DNA of 64,000 bases from Gerris lacustris (GCA_951217055.1 OX578281.1:29699101-29763100); one strand, 5' to 3'. Shown: positions 23,762 to 36,119, counted from the stretch's first letter. Numbers and translations: made by a program. Notes: generated by a model from the sequence alone, not told the origin.

Positions 23762-25470
23762 AAAAGAAAAAAAAATCAAATGTGGAGGAGTATATTTTTT
23801 AAATTTAGAAATAATCTTTAAATAAATATGTAGATATAGTTGAAAATGTCTAATAGATGAATAGTATTATTATAGACCTTGGATTTTCATTGCTGTATTA
23901 CCTAAATTGAGAGTATATAACAATCATCCTTCTTTTTTCAATTTGATTTTGTTATATCTAAGTCCTTCAGTAGTTTTAAATAATAGTTTTAGTGGAAATT
24001 TTATCAAGTCAATAAAACTCGAATTTTAAACCTAATAATCTTATTGTTGAACATCACTTGTGTCAATAGTCTTCTCTACTTATTATTTAAAACGTCTGAC
24101 CAATACAACTCGTCCTAAACTTTTTAATTATCAAGTGCATAAATTACTTGGTTCAGTTTTTTCCAGTGTTTTCAGTTGGTTAAATTGGATTATTATTGAA
24201 CTTTTCTTAAATCAGGGGACCTCAAAACGTGTAAAACAAAATCTCAAAATCAATTATTTCTACGCCATTCCAATATTTTCTCTATTTACGTATTTCAGAA
24301 TGTGAAAAATGATAATTTATGGAAACAAATTTGTACTCGCTGTTTAGGATCAAGCGCCTGTGTTGAATTCACAGAAGGTGATGTTCGACGCCTTCGCGTG
24401 CGATGTCGATTTTTTGATAGCTCTAATTGTAAGCTACACATATTATTATACTTGTATTATAATACCTGTAGAAAAATAATCGTACTATTACTACATGGGT
24501 TTCTCTGAAGCTTTCTAGCACACAAAGTTTTGAACTCAAGTTATATTTGGTAATTTTAGCATTTTAAATAAGCTGTAGTGCTGAATGATCAAGTCTAAAC
24601 TTTTTTTGTTTTTGCTTTACGTTTATTAGATTACCGTTACATTTACAGACTGTGAAACTAAGAATTAACTGCCTCAAACCTTAAGGAAATCATTTGACCA
24701 AATTAAGCAACCCCGCACACCGCTCAATGTTTTGCTCCTTATACAGGATTTATATTAATATTTCTCCTTCAAAAGCAGAATCACCATTTGAGAAAGAAAC
24801 ATTTTTCGGAATGAAACATCAAAGGAACAAAAACAGAAATGCATATACATACAGATAAGAAAGCGGTACAGTTCTAAAGAAAAATACTTGTAAAACTAAA
24901 CAATAAAATGCTTAATCCTTTTCCGTATTCAGTTTCTGCAGAAAATAAAGTACCGTTGATGAAAAGAATAAAGATTTTTTTAAAAAGGACTTGAAGTAAG
25001 GATAAGCTTAAATGGCTTCCTTTACCTATGGCTAAAGGAACTATCCTGATCCTTGGAGAAAATGAACCTTAAAAGGCGAAGACTATACCTGGTTACTGTA
25101 GCTCCCGAGGAACCTGACTATACGTCGGTCTAATACGTGTTTTAACACCTCTTCATTCTCACGACCGCACACTAACACAAAAGATTATATCTGTGAGGTG
25201 TTTCTAAACACGGGCTTGTGATTCCATCCTTTTTTTGTTAAAAAAATCCATGTTCTTGAAGCCATGTTTAAACGACAAAATACTAAATAGAAACATAGTA
25301 CCTTGGTTGTTAATAATTTTTTATGTGAGAAGGTTAAAGCATAAATTATTGAACCGATTTCAATGAAATAATTTTAACTGATTAAGTAGTACATCTTTCA
25401 TAACAAAATTATGAAAACTCCCCGAATCGGCTTATATTTTTTTGTTTTTTCTCAAAGAAAAATTTTGAAT
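23760..25470. other. AT-rich sequence, nothing recognised
   Basis: Open frames at 24060-24305 and 24302-24508 have no recognisable motif. No RNA gene or element end seen. Confidence 0.45.
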
Positions 25471-25477
25471 TTTGCTT

Positions 25478-25620
25478 CTGAGCTTTCCCTAGGTAATAGG
25501 TAAATGGGAGCAATGGGTCCTTCCGAAAAGCGACATTTTTGTCTCCAAATTCAAAAAATTCCAAGGCAGAATCCGTTTCTGACATCAGGGAACATTCTGA
25601 CTTTCTGACACAGGGAGATG
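25478..25620 (+). repeat. R2 dispersed repeat (degenerate)
   Basis: 'GAGCTTTCCCTAGGTAATAG', 'TGTCTCCAAATTCAAAAAAT', 'ATCCGTTTCTGACATCAGGG' and 'AACATTCTGACTTTC' follow the R2 order. Confidence 0.55.
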
Positions 25621-25670
25621 GAAATATATTCTAATGTATTAGCCCTAAATTTTTAAACAACTGATGACTT

Positions 25671-25684
25671 CACACACACACACA

Positions 25685-25779
<95 letters not shown>
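25671..25779. repeat. Compound (CA)n(TA)n microsatellite
   Basis: CA repeats (25671-25685) then about 90 bp of TA repeats. Confidence 0.95.
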
Positions 25780-25780
<1 letters not shown>

Positions 25781-26412
25781 CATATAATCTACTATTTTTT
25801 CAAGACCTATAGTGTTAGTTGTCAAAAGGAATCATTTTTATCTCTTTTGTTATGGGAAAAGAAATTAGACTGGAAATGATTTAGTGTAAGGGGAAACCTT
25901 AAAAACGTGTGGAGGAAGTTTAATTTTGTTTAAGAAAGATGGCTTTGGGACTTTATGATGCTAAATGGACTGGAAGGATTCAAGCGAGGTGGTAAAAACC
26001 CCCTTACTCGCGACGTGCTTGGAAAAGAATTAATAACGTAGCTTGATTTATAGCAGGTATATACAAATGTATTTCACACTCGACCACAAGAAGGGGTTAT
26101 TACAAATTATGAATGTAGTCCCAACTTGAAAAAAAAAAAGTTTATTTTTATTCAAAAATGAAGAAAAGAAGATATTTTATCAAGTATTTAAATGATATAA
26201 TAAATGTAAAAAAAAAGGAAAAAGAAAAAATCAAATCTTCCGAAAAAAGAGAATTATTACGTTATTTTTTCATCTATAATTTTTTTATTTTTTTTTTTTA
26301 TACGGCTATAAATTTAAATAAAATGTAAATTTTATTAAAACCGTATCGTACCTTGTATCATCGTGCTGTTTTATTAAAGTTGTATTCCTGTCGTTTTGAA
26401 AAATTAAAATAT

Positions 26413-26415
<3 letters not shown>

Positions 26416-26472
<57 letters not shown>
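26416..26472. repeat. (TA)n microsatellite
   Basis: About 57 bp of AT repeats. The flanks (25780-26415, 26473-27020) are AT-rich with nothing recognised. Confidence 0.95.
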
Positions 26473-26475
<3 letters not shown>

Positions 26476-27024
26476 CTCGGGAAAACTAATTTCATTTTAT
26501 TTTTCGCCAAATTCATTTAGCATTGAATGAAAGTTTTTTTTTTGTTATTAAGAAGATTAATGTTTGTAGGAAACTACCTTTATGTAATAGTGTTTTGTAT
26601 AAGAAGTGTAAATGTAGATTATACTTGGATTTGTTTTATGAATATGCGTGAGTAAAAGTCGATGAACTTTTAAAAGTCAATTTTATTGTTAATGCATCTC
26701 TAGCTGGATTCTAGAAACTAATAAAGAACATGATAGATCAAGTCTTATAAAATATCGTGTGTATACAGTAATTGAATTATAAATAAATTTATTTAGGTTA
26801 TAAATTTCGTTTAACATTTTTAAATTTAAATTGAACGTTTAAAACCGCGGTTTTGTTGAACTAACCACCTTCAAAACTGTATTCACAAAAGATTTTGTCA
26901 ATACTAGTTTTCCTGAAGTTGATGGTTGCTGGACGGTTTAGTGGGAATGAAAAGTGGTTTTGCTACATGGATGGACAGATGGACGTAAATTGTCGAAAGA
27001 TGAAGTTTTTCGCTTAAAGCTTCA

Positions 27025-27231
27025 TTTTCCTAGATGCGACTCCCGTTTTATTGCTATTGACGCTTAAGCGATAGTCACTCAGTGACTATCGGTGGGGACT
27101 CCTCTTTTGAGTTTGCATGTTACCGTTTTCCTAGCAGAGCGACTCTTAACATGCTAACTCTTATAATTTTGTGCCAGCGACTAACGCTCTGAGACTATCG
27201 CTCAGCGTCTATCGAGTCGCGTCTAGGAAAA
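27025..27231. mobile_element. MITE with TTTTCCTAGA termini
   Basis: The left end 'TTTTCCTAGATGCGACTC' matches the reverse complement of the right end, 'TTTTCCTAGACGCGACTC', at 17 of 18 positions. The interior carries more self-complementary text ('GCGATAGTCACTCAGTGACT' on the left, 'GAGACTATCGCTCAGCGTC' on the right) and an internal partial copy of the end at 27126-27147 ('CGTTTTCCTAGCAGAGCGAC'). It encodes no protein. Superfamily unassigned, since no clear target duplication is seen. Confidence 0.7.
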
Positions 27232-27429
27232 CGTACCTTTATCTTGTGTGAATTGAATTGATCTTTGAGCTGACGTGGAGAGGCATTGGCAACTCTCATA
27301 ATGGGCCAACTCCCTTGAGAAGGATCCCTGTTGTAGATTCGAAATTTTGGATTCACAAATTCTCTGTCTGATCTGAAGATCTAAATTAATGAATAAAAAA
27401 TAAATAAATCCAATGTGTTTGACGTATAC

Positions 27430-27720
27430 CATACTTTCCAATATATATGTAACAAATATAAACTTAGTCCAGCATTTTCCATTCCTTACTTTTTGTGGGG
27501 TTTCCTTGTTAAATATTCATATTATGAAACATTTTATCATAAATGTACTGTAAAAATAAACCTAATTAACGAATTTGACCAAAAAAACTAGATGTTTCAC
27601 TTATAAGGTCATAGTGTTATTTAAATGGACGTCAATTTACAAAGCTTGATGATCAAAGCTGATTCACAAAATCTCTGACGAGGTCTTCCGTGGAAGCTCT
27701 AGATTGGTAGACTCCTGCCG
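27430..27720 (-). repeat. R1-related subfamily, minus copy of an inverted pair
   Basis: Reverse-complement counterpart of 22340-22645, including 'CCAGCATTTTCCATTCCTTA' (27470-27489), 'TACTGTAAAAATAAACCTAA' and 'ATAAGGTCATAGTGTTATTT'. The two copies are about 5 kb apart and could pair in RNA or recombine as an inversion. Confidence 0.65.
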
Positions 27721-27849
27721 CGGAAATCTTACGCTGTAAAATTAATTACCTTTAGATCATTATATAGTCAAGTCGGCCCATCAGGGATCCGTTAAATTTT
27801 TATTTTCCAGTGGAGTGTTGCTAGGCAATAGGCTTTGTTTAGTGAATCT

Positions 27850-28005
27850 GATCTTACCGAAGATAAAAGATGCTATTCTGAAGATTTTTTTTTGTTTAGG
27901 TCTTCGAATTTAACACTTCTGGACATAAATCTATTTTAGATATCAGAATACATTTTTAGACTCGTTTTCGTGTGTCATTCGTACTTTAAGTCTAATTCGT
28001 TCACA
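27850..28005 (+). repeat. R2 dispersed repeat (degenerate)
   Basis: 'CTTACCGAAGATAAAAGATG', 'TTCTGAAGATTTTTTTTTG', 'GGTCTTCGAATTTAACA' and 'TTTTAGATATCAGAATACAT' follow the R2 layout with substantial divergence. Confidence 0.4.
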
Positions 28006-28374
28006 TTCGAAACTGATAATGGTCACGTGAAAGGTGGAAGCTGCTTTGATAAAGAAACAAATATTTCTTTCACGTGGAGGTGCAATTTATTCGAATTCGA
28101 ATCGTTAAAAGATGACCTCTATTGAAGTATATTTTACTCCTTAGAAGTATGTTTTATTTAGAGAAATCGTATTAATTACTAAGATATCATCTGGCAGTGA
28201 GAATGTCGATTGTATAAGTTTTAAATAGAATCTGTTTATTTATTTTTTTCAAATAAGCTGAAGTGGCCATTGCTGGAATGGGATATGTATGTTTAGCTTA
28301 TTAGTTATTCATGTCTTGCGATTTAAAATGATTAAGTACTATCGTTAAAGTGTGAGTAGGAAAGGCACTTAAAA

Positions 28375-28445
28375 TTGCACCAAATGGGAAAGGGGTTAAA
28401 GCATTTCGACGTTAATATAGAGGCCTGTGGTTCGATTCCCGACTT
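28375..28445 (+). repeat. B-box-containing tRNA-like fragment
   Basis: 'CTGTGGTTCGATTCCCGACT' contains a perfect pol III B box (GGTTCGATTCC). A possible A-box-like GGGTTAAAGCA lies about 37 nt upstream, near tRNA spacing. No acceptor-stem pairing is evident. It is probably a tRNA-derived repeat or degenerate tRNA copy rather than a gene. Confidence 0.3.
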
Positions 28446-30880
28446 ATTTTAGCTCTTTTTTCCCTTTGTATTTATTAATAATATTTATGATATGAATATC
28501 TATAGGCATAGGTTACTGTTAATTTTAACTTTTTTAATCCTTCTGTTCATCAACGAGATAGATTATTCGCTGATTCAATAATTCTACCATTCTACCTTAT
28601 TTTATTCTCTCCGGAGCTCATGATAACCGCCTTTAGTTTAAAGATAATTTCGTCCTAATATGGCCGAATATTACCATATTACCATACTTAGACAAGTACG
28701 TCCGACCAATCCAAAGTCAAGGAAAAGCACCTACTCACGCTTTGTGTTTGCCTTAGAGTGTGGACAGATAGAAAATTTAGTTACCGTCGGACTTAAACAG
28801 TCGACCTACTTCTTTGTTTTGTGTTTCTGATATCTTAATTCTCAGTAACATTATGGACAGCGAACAAGTTATTTCTATCGTTTACGACGAATTTCGAAAT
28901 TTAATTTTTCATTCCCAATAAATTTTTTCATTGAGATGGTAAAATTCTCCTTTGTTGTTCGTTTTATTTTCTTCTAGTATAGGGCCAACCTAGTACTTCC
29001 TTTTTCTCTGCTCCTTTCTTCTAATGTAGTATGGGTTTTCTGAAAAGTACAAATCATGATCCATTCTACGTGATATGAAACTCTAGCAAAGTTGAGATTG
29101 CATAAGCGACAAGAATTGCTTCTGTCGGTTCCAATTGGATTTTAACTGTGAGAAATTGCATAATTAAATACCACACTTTTTAAGAAATAATATGAAGATG
29201 ATAAAAGTAAGTACAAAATAAAATGTCTTAATGAGTTAATCAGTTTCACGTCCAATTCCGAGTGAATTGAACTTTGAGTTATCGTGGAGTGGATTTGTAT
29301 GTTATTTCTTTAAATTAGTAACTGTTGTGCTAAAATGTAATTGTATAGAGATAGCGATTGTTTGATGCTAGATGATTAATTTGCTGTTTATCGTATGGTT
29401 ATTGCTTTTGTCATTTAATTTAACTATGGCTGTTGTCTTGTTATTTGTGTCAGTCGTGTACAAATTGCTTGAACTAGTTTACTGTGGGTGATTGTCGTTT
29501 GATATCTTGTGATTGGTCGTTTGATAATATTCTTGTGATTGTCTTTAACTGGATCCAGGCCTCAACACTCGTGTACTTTCCCTTCCGGATGCAGTTGGTA
29601 AACATTTAGACTCCTTCTAAAGAGGCAATATGGTTAAATTGAGTCGTTCTATTTATAGTGGGTAGCTAGATTGCTTCGAGTATCGGGTACTGTGTGAACC
29701 TTGTGGACCTCTACCGAGCCATTAATCCGTCTCAATTGGTCCTTTCCTTTGGATGCATCACACTGCCACTGGATCGGTAAATAGAACGAGAGCACATTCT
29801 ATTCAAAAATTGGCCTTATGGTATTACTTGTTACTAATTCGAATCAGTCTTCTTCACTCCTTCATTGACGTAAAGATAAAATAACATCTAAGAATACCAA
29901 ATGAATCTGGAATCTTATTTGTGAATCATTAATTGCCCTGTCTTTGTTATTTTATAAATAAAAATCAGTACGACAAACTCGCATACACCTTTTTCATATA
30001 CATTGTAAAACGGAAATTAAGTCTAAAATTATCCAATTTAATTAATTTACTTTTAATCACATTTAAAAAAATGTTCGACACGTGGTAAATACGAAAACAT
30101 TGACGTCGTCTTATTACGATATATGACTAATGTCAAATCTATTTTTTAGTAAATCATATTTGATGCAATGTAATGTTTATACACCCTTGAGAATATGTAT
30201 TTCACTCTGAAACTAAGGTCAGTTTTATTTTATATTTATTCATGCGAAGTATTTATTTTAGTTAACTTTGTAATTATAGACAAGTCAGTGGTAATTTAAA
30301 AAAATATATATTTTAAATGATATACAATAAAGCGTATAAAAAGAAGAAAATAAAATAAACTATAAAAAATAGGGTGCTAGATGAAAAGGGTGAGACAGAA
30401 GGTTTGAAAGATTAAATAAAAGAATTAAAACGAAAATACGCAGGCGTTGGACATGGTCCCAAGGTTTTCGTGTGGGATGTACCACACAAAAAAAAGTTCA
30501 GGTTCGTTTAGGTGCATTAAAATCATAAAAGAGAGAGAAAAAAAGTGGTTCAGGTTGAAGTGTGGATTGTAAGGTGGATGAGTTGAGGTTGCCTTGAAGG
30601 CTCCAAGCACAACAGGTGTTAAATAAAAATAATACCCTTTATGATACCTTTATAGAGTTTTCAGTAACTATCCTTGAAAGGTGCTTTGGGAGGAACAAAG
30701 TTGTGTCTATCTAAACCTAAGCATTCATTTTACTGTTTAAATAACATCCAATCAATTATTTTAATACATATTTTTAACCATTTAATTAATAATTAAAAGA
30801 TTAAATAAAGTAAATATAAAGTGTTGAAAGATTCTAAACTCTATCTCAACACCTACACTGATTATTTTTCTCTTCACCTG
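28446..30880. other. AT-rich sequence, nothing recognised
   Basis: About 2.4 kb without element ends or recognisable coding content. 29540-29780 is more balanced in composition. The minus-strand open frame 30425-30610 has no recognisable motif. Confidence 0.45.
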
Positions 30881-30915
30881 CACTGAAGATGGCCACATGT
30901 GTTAAAATGCCGACT
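30881..30915 (+). ncRNA. Degenerate hammerhead-like motif (doubtful)
   Basis: CTGAAGA at 30883 (fitting the hammerhead core CUGANGA) is followed by TGGC, a loop, and GCCGAC at 30909-30914. The GGC/GCC could form stem II, but the GAAA that should follow is reduced to GA. A fuller core is at 46766. This copy cannot be an active ribozyme. Confidence 0.2.
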
Positions 30916-30930
30916 TTGTACGATAAAGTT

Positions 30931-32385
30931 ACAATTAATCCCTAACATTCGTGGAGTTAACTTTCGCGAACTCGCCTATTCGCGAGAATTATTTGTAACT
31001 TAATTTTAATATTCGCCTACCTACCCTGCTTATTCGTGGATGGTGAATTTGAAATAAATGCTACGTTGTCACTTTTAGGTCTAATTAGATGTTTTCAGAG
31101 GATTTGGTGGTACTAATTTACTTAGTTACCCTCCCTATATTTGTTTACCACTTATGAATAATTATTTGTCTAAATAACTATTAAGATCAAGGGATATTTA
31201 GCCCAAAGAACTTTTGGACGAAGGAACATCACACTTCTTGTTTGTAAAAGGTGATAATATCACTTAATCTAAATAACATTTAAGATAGAAATATTTACAC
31301 ATTAAAGTTACTTTGAGTGAGTAATCAAGTAAATGAGTGCTTATTGGTGTTGGTAAACTTGAACTCGGGAAATATTTCATAAGAACAAAGATAAGCCTTC
31401 TTTTCGTGAATATTGTTGTGAGTAATCAACCAACCTCACACGAATTCAAGGAAGAAAGGAAACAAATACTTCATAAAATATTTCTTACCGTCTTGCACTG
31501 AATTGAACCCATACGTACTTTTAATATGTTTTTGTTGTGTCTGTTTAAGTTCCGTTTTGAGAAAACAAACAAAAAAACATGCCTCTTACAAGTACTAATA
31601 AGGAACCAGACTCGAAGCCTGGACGGTTAATCAAAGAAATAAAATTAAAATTAAGCAAGGAAATATAGATATGTTTAGATAAGTTTAAAAGGAGAAAGGT
31701 CAACTATATCATATGTTAATTCTATGTGTAAATTTTTATATGTTTTAGCGTTATTCGTTCAAATTATTAAAATCGTTTTTGTAACTAATGGTGTGGGAGT
31801 TAACTTAAGCTCATACACGTAATTTACATACATTTATCGGCATGTCATTCACGGTTTTTTTTGGGATCGAAGATCGAACTATGGCGAAAGCTAAGAATTG
31901 ATATTTTATTGTAGAGACGTCTTTCATTATTCCTAATAAAAGATTGGTTTTAGGATTAATTTTAGTCTTTCTAAAATGTTCTATTTAAAACTTGCATTGA
32001 TTTGTTAGATATGATTGTATTATATTTATTATAGTTTTTGGTTATGTTAAGTATATTATTTTATTATACTATAGTATCCTTGCGGATATTATAGCCGGGC
32101 GTTGGGTTGGAAATAAATAAATGAAATAAGATTCAAAGACGAAATGTTAATTTACAAAAAAAAAAGTATTGATACTGAAAGCAAAATCTGTGACAATTCG
32201 TTATTTTGAGGTCTTCTTTACAGCTTTGATGAGTTTTATTTCGAGATAATCCCCTTCTTCACATAAATTGCTGTTAAAAGAAATATCAATTTTAAATATC
32301 ATCAGTTGTTCCATTTAAAAGAGATTAAAACCGTTCTGTATTATTACATATTTATTTTTATTTTTAACTTTCTCATATACATAGT
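30931..32385. other. AT-rich sequence with one short repeat fragment
   Basis: 31180-31260 shares the 'AAGGGATATTTAG' and 'GAAGGAACATCACAC' blocks with 8280, 32930 and 53480. The rest holds nothing recognisable. Confidence 0.4.
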
Positions 32386-32389
32386 GTAT

Positions 32390-33145
32390 TTAAATATATA
32401 TATTATTGCGATGGCACTAAAAGTCGATTTTGATAGATTTACACGTTTTAAGGTTCCCTGAGTTCAAAAAAGTGGTTTTTAAAAAATGTCAGCCGTTAAA
32501 ACGCCTGGAACCTAAAATAATGGGCCGAGTTTGATGAAATTTGGCATGTTAATGCCAAAAGTTAATGCCATATTAATACAAAATCTGGTTCAGAAGAATT
32601 ATACCCCGAGGCGAAATTTAAAAAAAATGAATTTAAGCTCTATATTTGGGGGCGCTATCCACCAAAAACTCTAAAAAAAAACGTGAAATATAAAAACTAA
32701 CAATTTTACATAAAATATTCTAAAATGTAGCCCATTTAATTACGGCAGAAAATATATTTCCTGAATAAAAATAGTTTGAGAGACCGGGCTCGATTCTCCA
32801 CTGGAGAAAAGTTATATTTCTGGTAAAATTTGATAAAATATTTTATAAGGTACTTCTTTAGATTGTTACTCCCTTATGTTTTTTTAGAATATAAATGACT
32901 TTGACTAAATATCTATTAAGACGAAGGGATGTTTAGTCCAATATACTTTGGGACAAAGGAATAATATCACACTGCTGTTTTTATAAGGGGAGTAACTGTC
33001 TAAAGAAGAACATTCCGTACACCTTTAAATTGTTACTCCTCTCCTCTGTTTTTTTATAAGGGGGGTGGAGTAACAATCTAAAGAAGTGCCTCTTATAATT
33101 ATTAAATGTAACTACGAAAATTACTGGACCAATAATTATGTACTA
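32390..33145 (+). repeat. R1 dispersed repeat, split by a MITE
   Basis: The R1 blocks run 'GATTTACACGTTTTAAGGTT', 'TGGGCCGAGTTTGATGAAAT', 'ATACCCCGAGGCGAAA', 'GGGGGCGCTATCCACC', 'CCGGGCTCGATTCTCC' and 'AAATTTGATAAAATATTTTA'. The repeat is then interrupted at 32849-33090 and resumes as 'TTATTAAATGTAACTACGAA' and 'AATTACTGGACC'. The break falls where other copies read through from 'GATAAAATGTT' to 'TTTAAATG'. Confidence 0.75.
32849..33090. mobile_element. MITE inserted in R1, TTCTTTAGATTGTTACTCC ends
   Basis: The left end 'GGTACTTCTTTAGATTGTTA' then CTCCC is mirrored at the right as 'GGAGTAACAATCTAAAGAAG', then TGCC. Flanks TTTTATAA (32841-32848) and TCTTATAA (33091-33098) look like an 8-bp target duplication with one change. 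An extra internal end at about 32986-33010 means the copy is composite, with one unit of about 165 bp plus part of a second. A sister copy is at 53433-53592. Non-coding. Confidence 0.7.
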
Positions 33146-33149
33146 TATT

Positions 33150-33845
33150 ATGTATATTAGGAGGTAGTATTCTGGGACCGATATTTTACCAGTAAATCAC
33201 TAACTATTATTCTGTATGTAGCAGTATAGCTGATAGGATACTTATAATCCAAAATACTCAGACTTGATGCATCATAGGTTTCGATCGGAGTGCACGTCGA
33301 TTCAGATTCTTTTGAAGAGGTTTTGTGGACAAATGAAACAGTGCAAAACTGATAGATTATTTTAAATAATATTATAATTAAAAAACCGGTTTTTAGTAAT
33401 CCTGCGCTAAGAAGGAACACAGTTTTGAACAGACACATTCATAATGCGTATGTCATTAAAGACATTACAGCGTGGGGCGCAATCAACAAATTACTTTAAC
33501 TGTTTATAGCGTCCACGCTTTTATCTCTAGTGACATATACTGTGATCGCTCTTAGTACAGTGGCTGTTAAAGAAAATATTTTCTTTAAAATAGAAATTTA
33601 AGAGAATTATTTTCTCCTTTTTATTGATTTTTACATGAAATCATGTTTTATTTTTTATATTTTTTTTTTGTAAAATATTATAATATTATTTTATACTTTC
33701 AAGTCTTCTTAAATTAAATCTTGCAATCTATTCAAACCCAAATAAGCTTTCAGTGGTCGTCGTTGTTGCATGCCTAAAAATAATTTTTTAATCTTTGCCG
33801 TTTAAACTTATTATTTTAACGGAAATATCCTCACTTACCTATTGG
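33150..33845. other. No recognisable gene
   Basis: The minus-strand 93-codon open frame (33157-33438) begins with hydrophobic residues, but there is no recognisable domain and no promoter or splice context. Confidence 0.35.
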
Positions 33846-33849
33846 TCGT

Positions 33850-34045
33850 CTTTGTTTAATTTTTTTTTTTTAATTTTACCGGCAACTTTTTGTAGAAATT
33901 CATTAATTAATTTGCTAATTCAAACGATTTTATAAAACTAATGACTGATTATTGTATTGTGAATGGAAATACATAATCTCTGCACGTTTGAGCTTTCCTG
34001 GCACACGGCAAGTGGGTTGAATATAGATTACAAGATTAGATTTGT
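33850..34045 (+). repeat. R3 dispersed repeat
   Basis: 'ATAAAACTAATGACTGATTA', 'GGAAATACATAATCTCTGCA' and 'AAGTGGGTTGAATATAGATT' match 13436-13530, and the minus strand of 50555-50715. Confidence 0.65.
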
Positions 34046-34056
34046 GCAAACTGGTA

Positions 34057-34092
34057 AGTAAGTTAATAAAACGTAAGTTTTATTAACTTACT
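34057..34092. repeat. Perfect hairpin, 16-bp arms
   Basis: AGTAAGTTAATAAAAC, loop GTAA, then GTTTTATTAACTTACT: a perfect inverted repeat with a 4-nt loop. A further partial copy of the arm (GTAAGTTAATAAAG) follows at about 34106. No terminator context, as this is not bacterial DNA. Confidence 0.85.
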
Positions 34093-34214
34093 ATTAATTG
34101 TATTGTAAGTTAATAAAGACGTTTAAAAACCTCATATAGCATGGACCATTCTTTACAAATTTAGTTTTTATTATCTCGTATATATAGAATAATAAAGAGT
34201 ATTCTGATAGTACA

Positions 34215-34540
34215 ATAATTAGATTTTGATACATTAACAACTTTTTAGCTCCCCTGAACCCCAAAAATGTTTTTTTTTAAATAATCGGTCTATAGTCAGT
34301 GCTGACGCGTGGAGACTAACTACTGGGCTGATTTAAAAAATTCATATCGTGAGGAGAAATCTAGATATGGATTAAATCTAAATTTGGGGGCACCCTCCCC
34401 CCCCCCCCCCCCCCAAAAAAAAGAAAAAAAAATCTGAATAAAATGAATAACTATAATCGTGGACGGCGAGAGCCTGGGTTCGATTACTCGTCAAGGAGGA
34501 TTTTTTTATGGTAAATTTTGATAAAATGTATTGACACTAT
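34215..34540 (+). repeat. R1 dispersed repeat (degenerate) with poly-C
   Basis: Blocks 'GCTGACGCGTGGAGACTAAC', 'TACTGGGCTGATTT', 'TTTGGGGGCACCCTCC', a B box at about 34479-34489 (GGTTCGATTAC) and 'GGTAAATTTTGATAAAATGT'. The C run at 34397-34414 is an expansion of the CCCCC block of R1. Confidence 0.65.
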
Positions 34541-34805
34541 TATAAAAGTTTACTTCTTTACTGATTATTAACCGATTATCACTAATTTATTTTGAGTCCC
34601 GACTTTTTATTTTAGTTAATTGTATGTTAAGACATGTGGTTATATTATAGGCAGGTTGAATTGTGCAGCGTTTAACATTGAATTACCCTAAATACATTCT
34701 AAGGTATATGTCTTGGAGTCGAGACGCGTGCTCCACATTTCCAGTGTTATATAAAAAGTTATGTTGTCAAGTCTTTTTGGAATTTAATAAAGCGGCCTCG
34801 AATCA

Positions 34806-34808
<3 letters not shown>

Positions 34809-34898
<90 letters not shown>
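34809..34898. repeat. (TA)n microsatellite
   Basis: About 90 bp of AT repeats. Confidence 0.95.
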
Positions 34899-34899
<1 letters not shown>

Positions 34900-34901
<2 letters not shown>

Positions 34902-35505
34902 GCCTGTACGTCCTTGGGAAACGCCTCTTAAGAGCTATTTTGAAGGAAGCGTGCTTTTATCCCAAGCAACTAGCTACCTACTATTACAAATGAATCAAGC
35001 GACATAATATGGCATTATAAGTTAAGAATATGACCTGCACGGGCTGTTAAGAATAGTTACCTACCAAGAAGATGTTTGTCCTTTTCTTAGACAAAACGCA
35101 AACCTATAATTTCACGCAAGTGGTGGCCTCTCAATTATTTAGCGTTTTGGACCCTGCTTCTTTTTTTGTCTCTCCAATGAAGGATGAAGCTTTTATCCGT
35201 CTGCTTATCCAACTATGTCTTTAGTTTATGTCTTTAGTTTATGTTTTTTTTTTTTGTTCTTACTTTGCTTTGTTTTCTTTTTTTACTGCGATATCCTTAG
35301 GTATTAAGTTGAAAAGTAGATTCTTTCTACCAAAATGATCATTGTGTCCTTTCTATTTATTTCATATGATTTATATTAAATAAGTTTAAAAACAAAAACG
35401 GTCCGATAAATCGAACAAAACTTTCTCAGTTAGATATTGTTACTATATAGTTAAAACCCATAATATCTCAATTAATTTATATTGTATAAACATTATATTA
35501 AACTA
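34900..35505. other. AT-rich sequence, nothing recognised
   Basis: Nothing recognised except short T-rich runs near 35245 and 35280. Confidence 0.45.
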
Positions 35506-35510
35506 AATGT

Positions 35511-35546
35511 GTTTAACAGGTAGTAGTTTACTACTACCTGTTAAAC
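35511..35546. repeat. Perfect hairpin, 17-bp arms
   Basis: GTTTAACAGGTAGTAGTT is followed immediately by TACTACTACCTGTTAAAC-type complement, with every base paired except the central TT. Four more bases on each side are complementary after a short mismatch. Confidence 0.85.
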
Positions 35547-35707
35547 AGATTTAAGATCAAATTTATTTTCATCAATATCTCTGAAACTAGATTTTTTCCC
35601 CGGGAAAACTACTTATATGGTTAATTTCTTGTTTAAATTAACTAAATGTTTAGAATTTTTTGTTTAATATCAAAGCCATGTTGTTCAATTTTAAATTTAA
35701 ATCTGTT

Positions 35708-35747
35708 TGTACCAACCTTAATCTATACATAACCTAAGGTTGGTACA
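35708..35747. repeat. Perfect inverted repeat, 13-bp arms
   Basis: TGTACCAACCTTA and TAAGGTTGGTACA are perfect complements separated by 14 bp. It lies 160 bp from the hairpin at 35511. Confidence 0.8.
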
Positions 35748-36119
35748 TCTTGACATTTTATCTGAATATTTTATTCTAAGGAAGCTATTCATGATGTTAT
35801 TCATTTATCAAACTAACAGCTGTCTAAAGGATGGATGATTTCTGTAATGGATGCGAACTATCAACCCATTCCCAAACCCTCCGAGTCGACCGGAAGATGT
35901 AGATTTATCAATCTCCGACCCCGCGTCCCATGTAACAAAATAAGAATGACTGTGTTGGGGTCGGGAGCGAAATATTTCTTGGAAGTAAGGATCATATTTA
36001 TGTAATTCTGATTTCAAGTTAAGAGAAACAAGTTTGTTTTATCCAGCAGGTTGCACAGCTACCCTGTCTGTTTCACCGTATAAGGATCTCAGTTATAATG
36101 TTCACATTATTCGGTCAAC

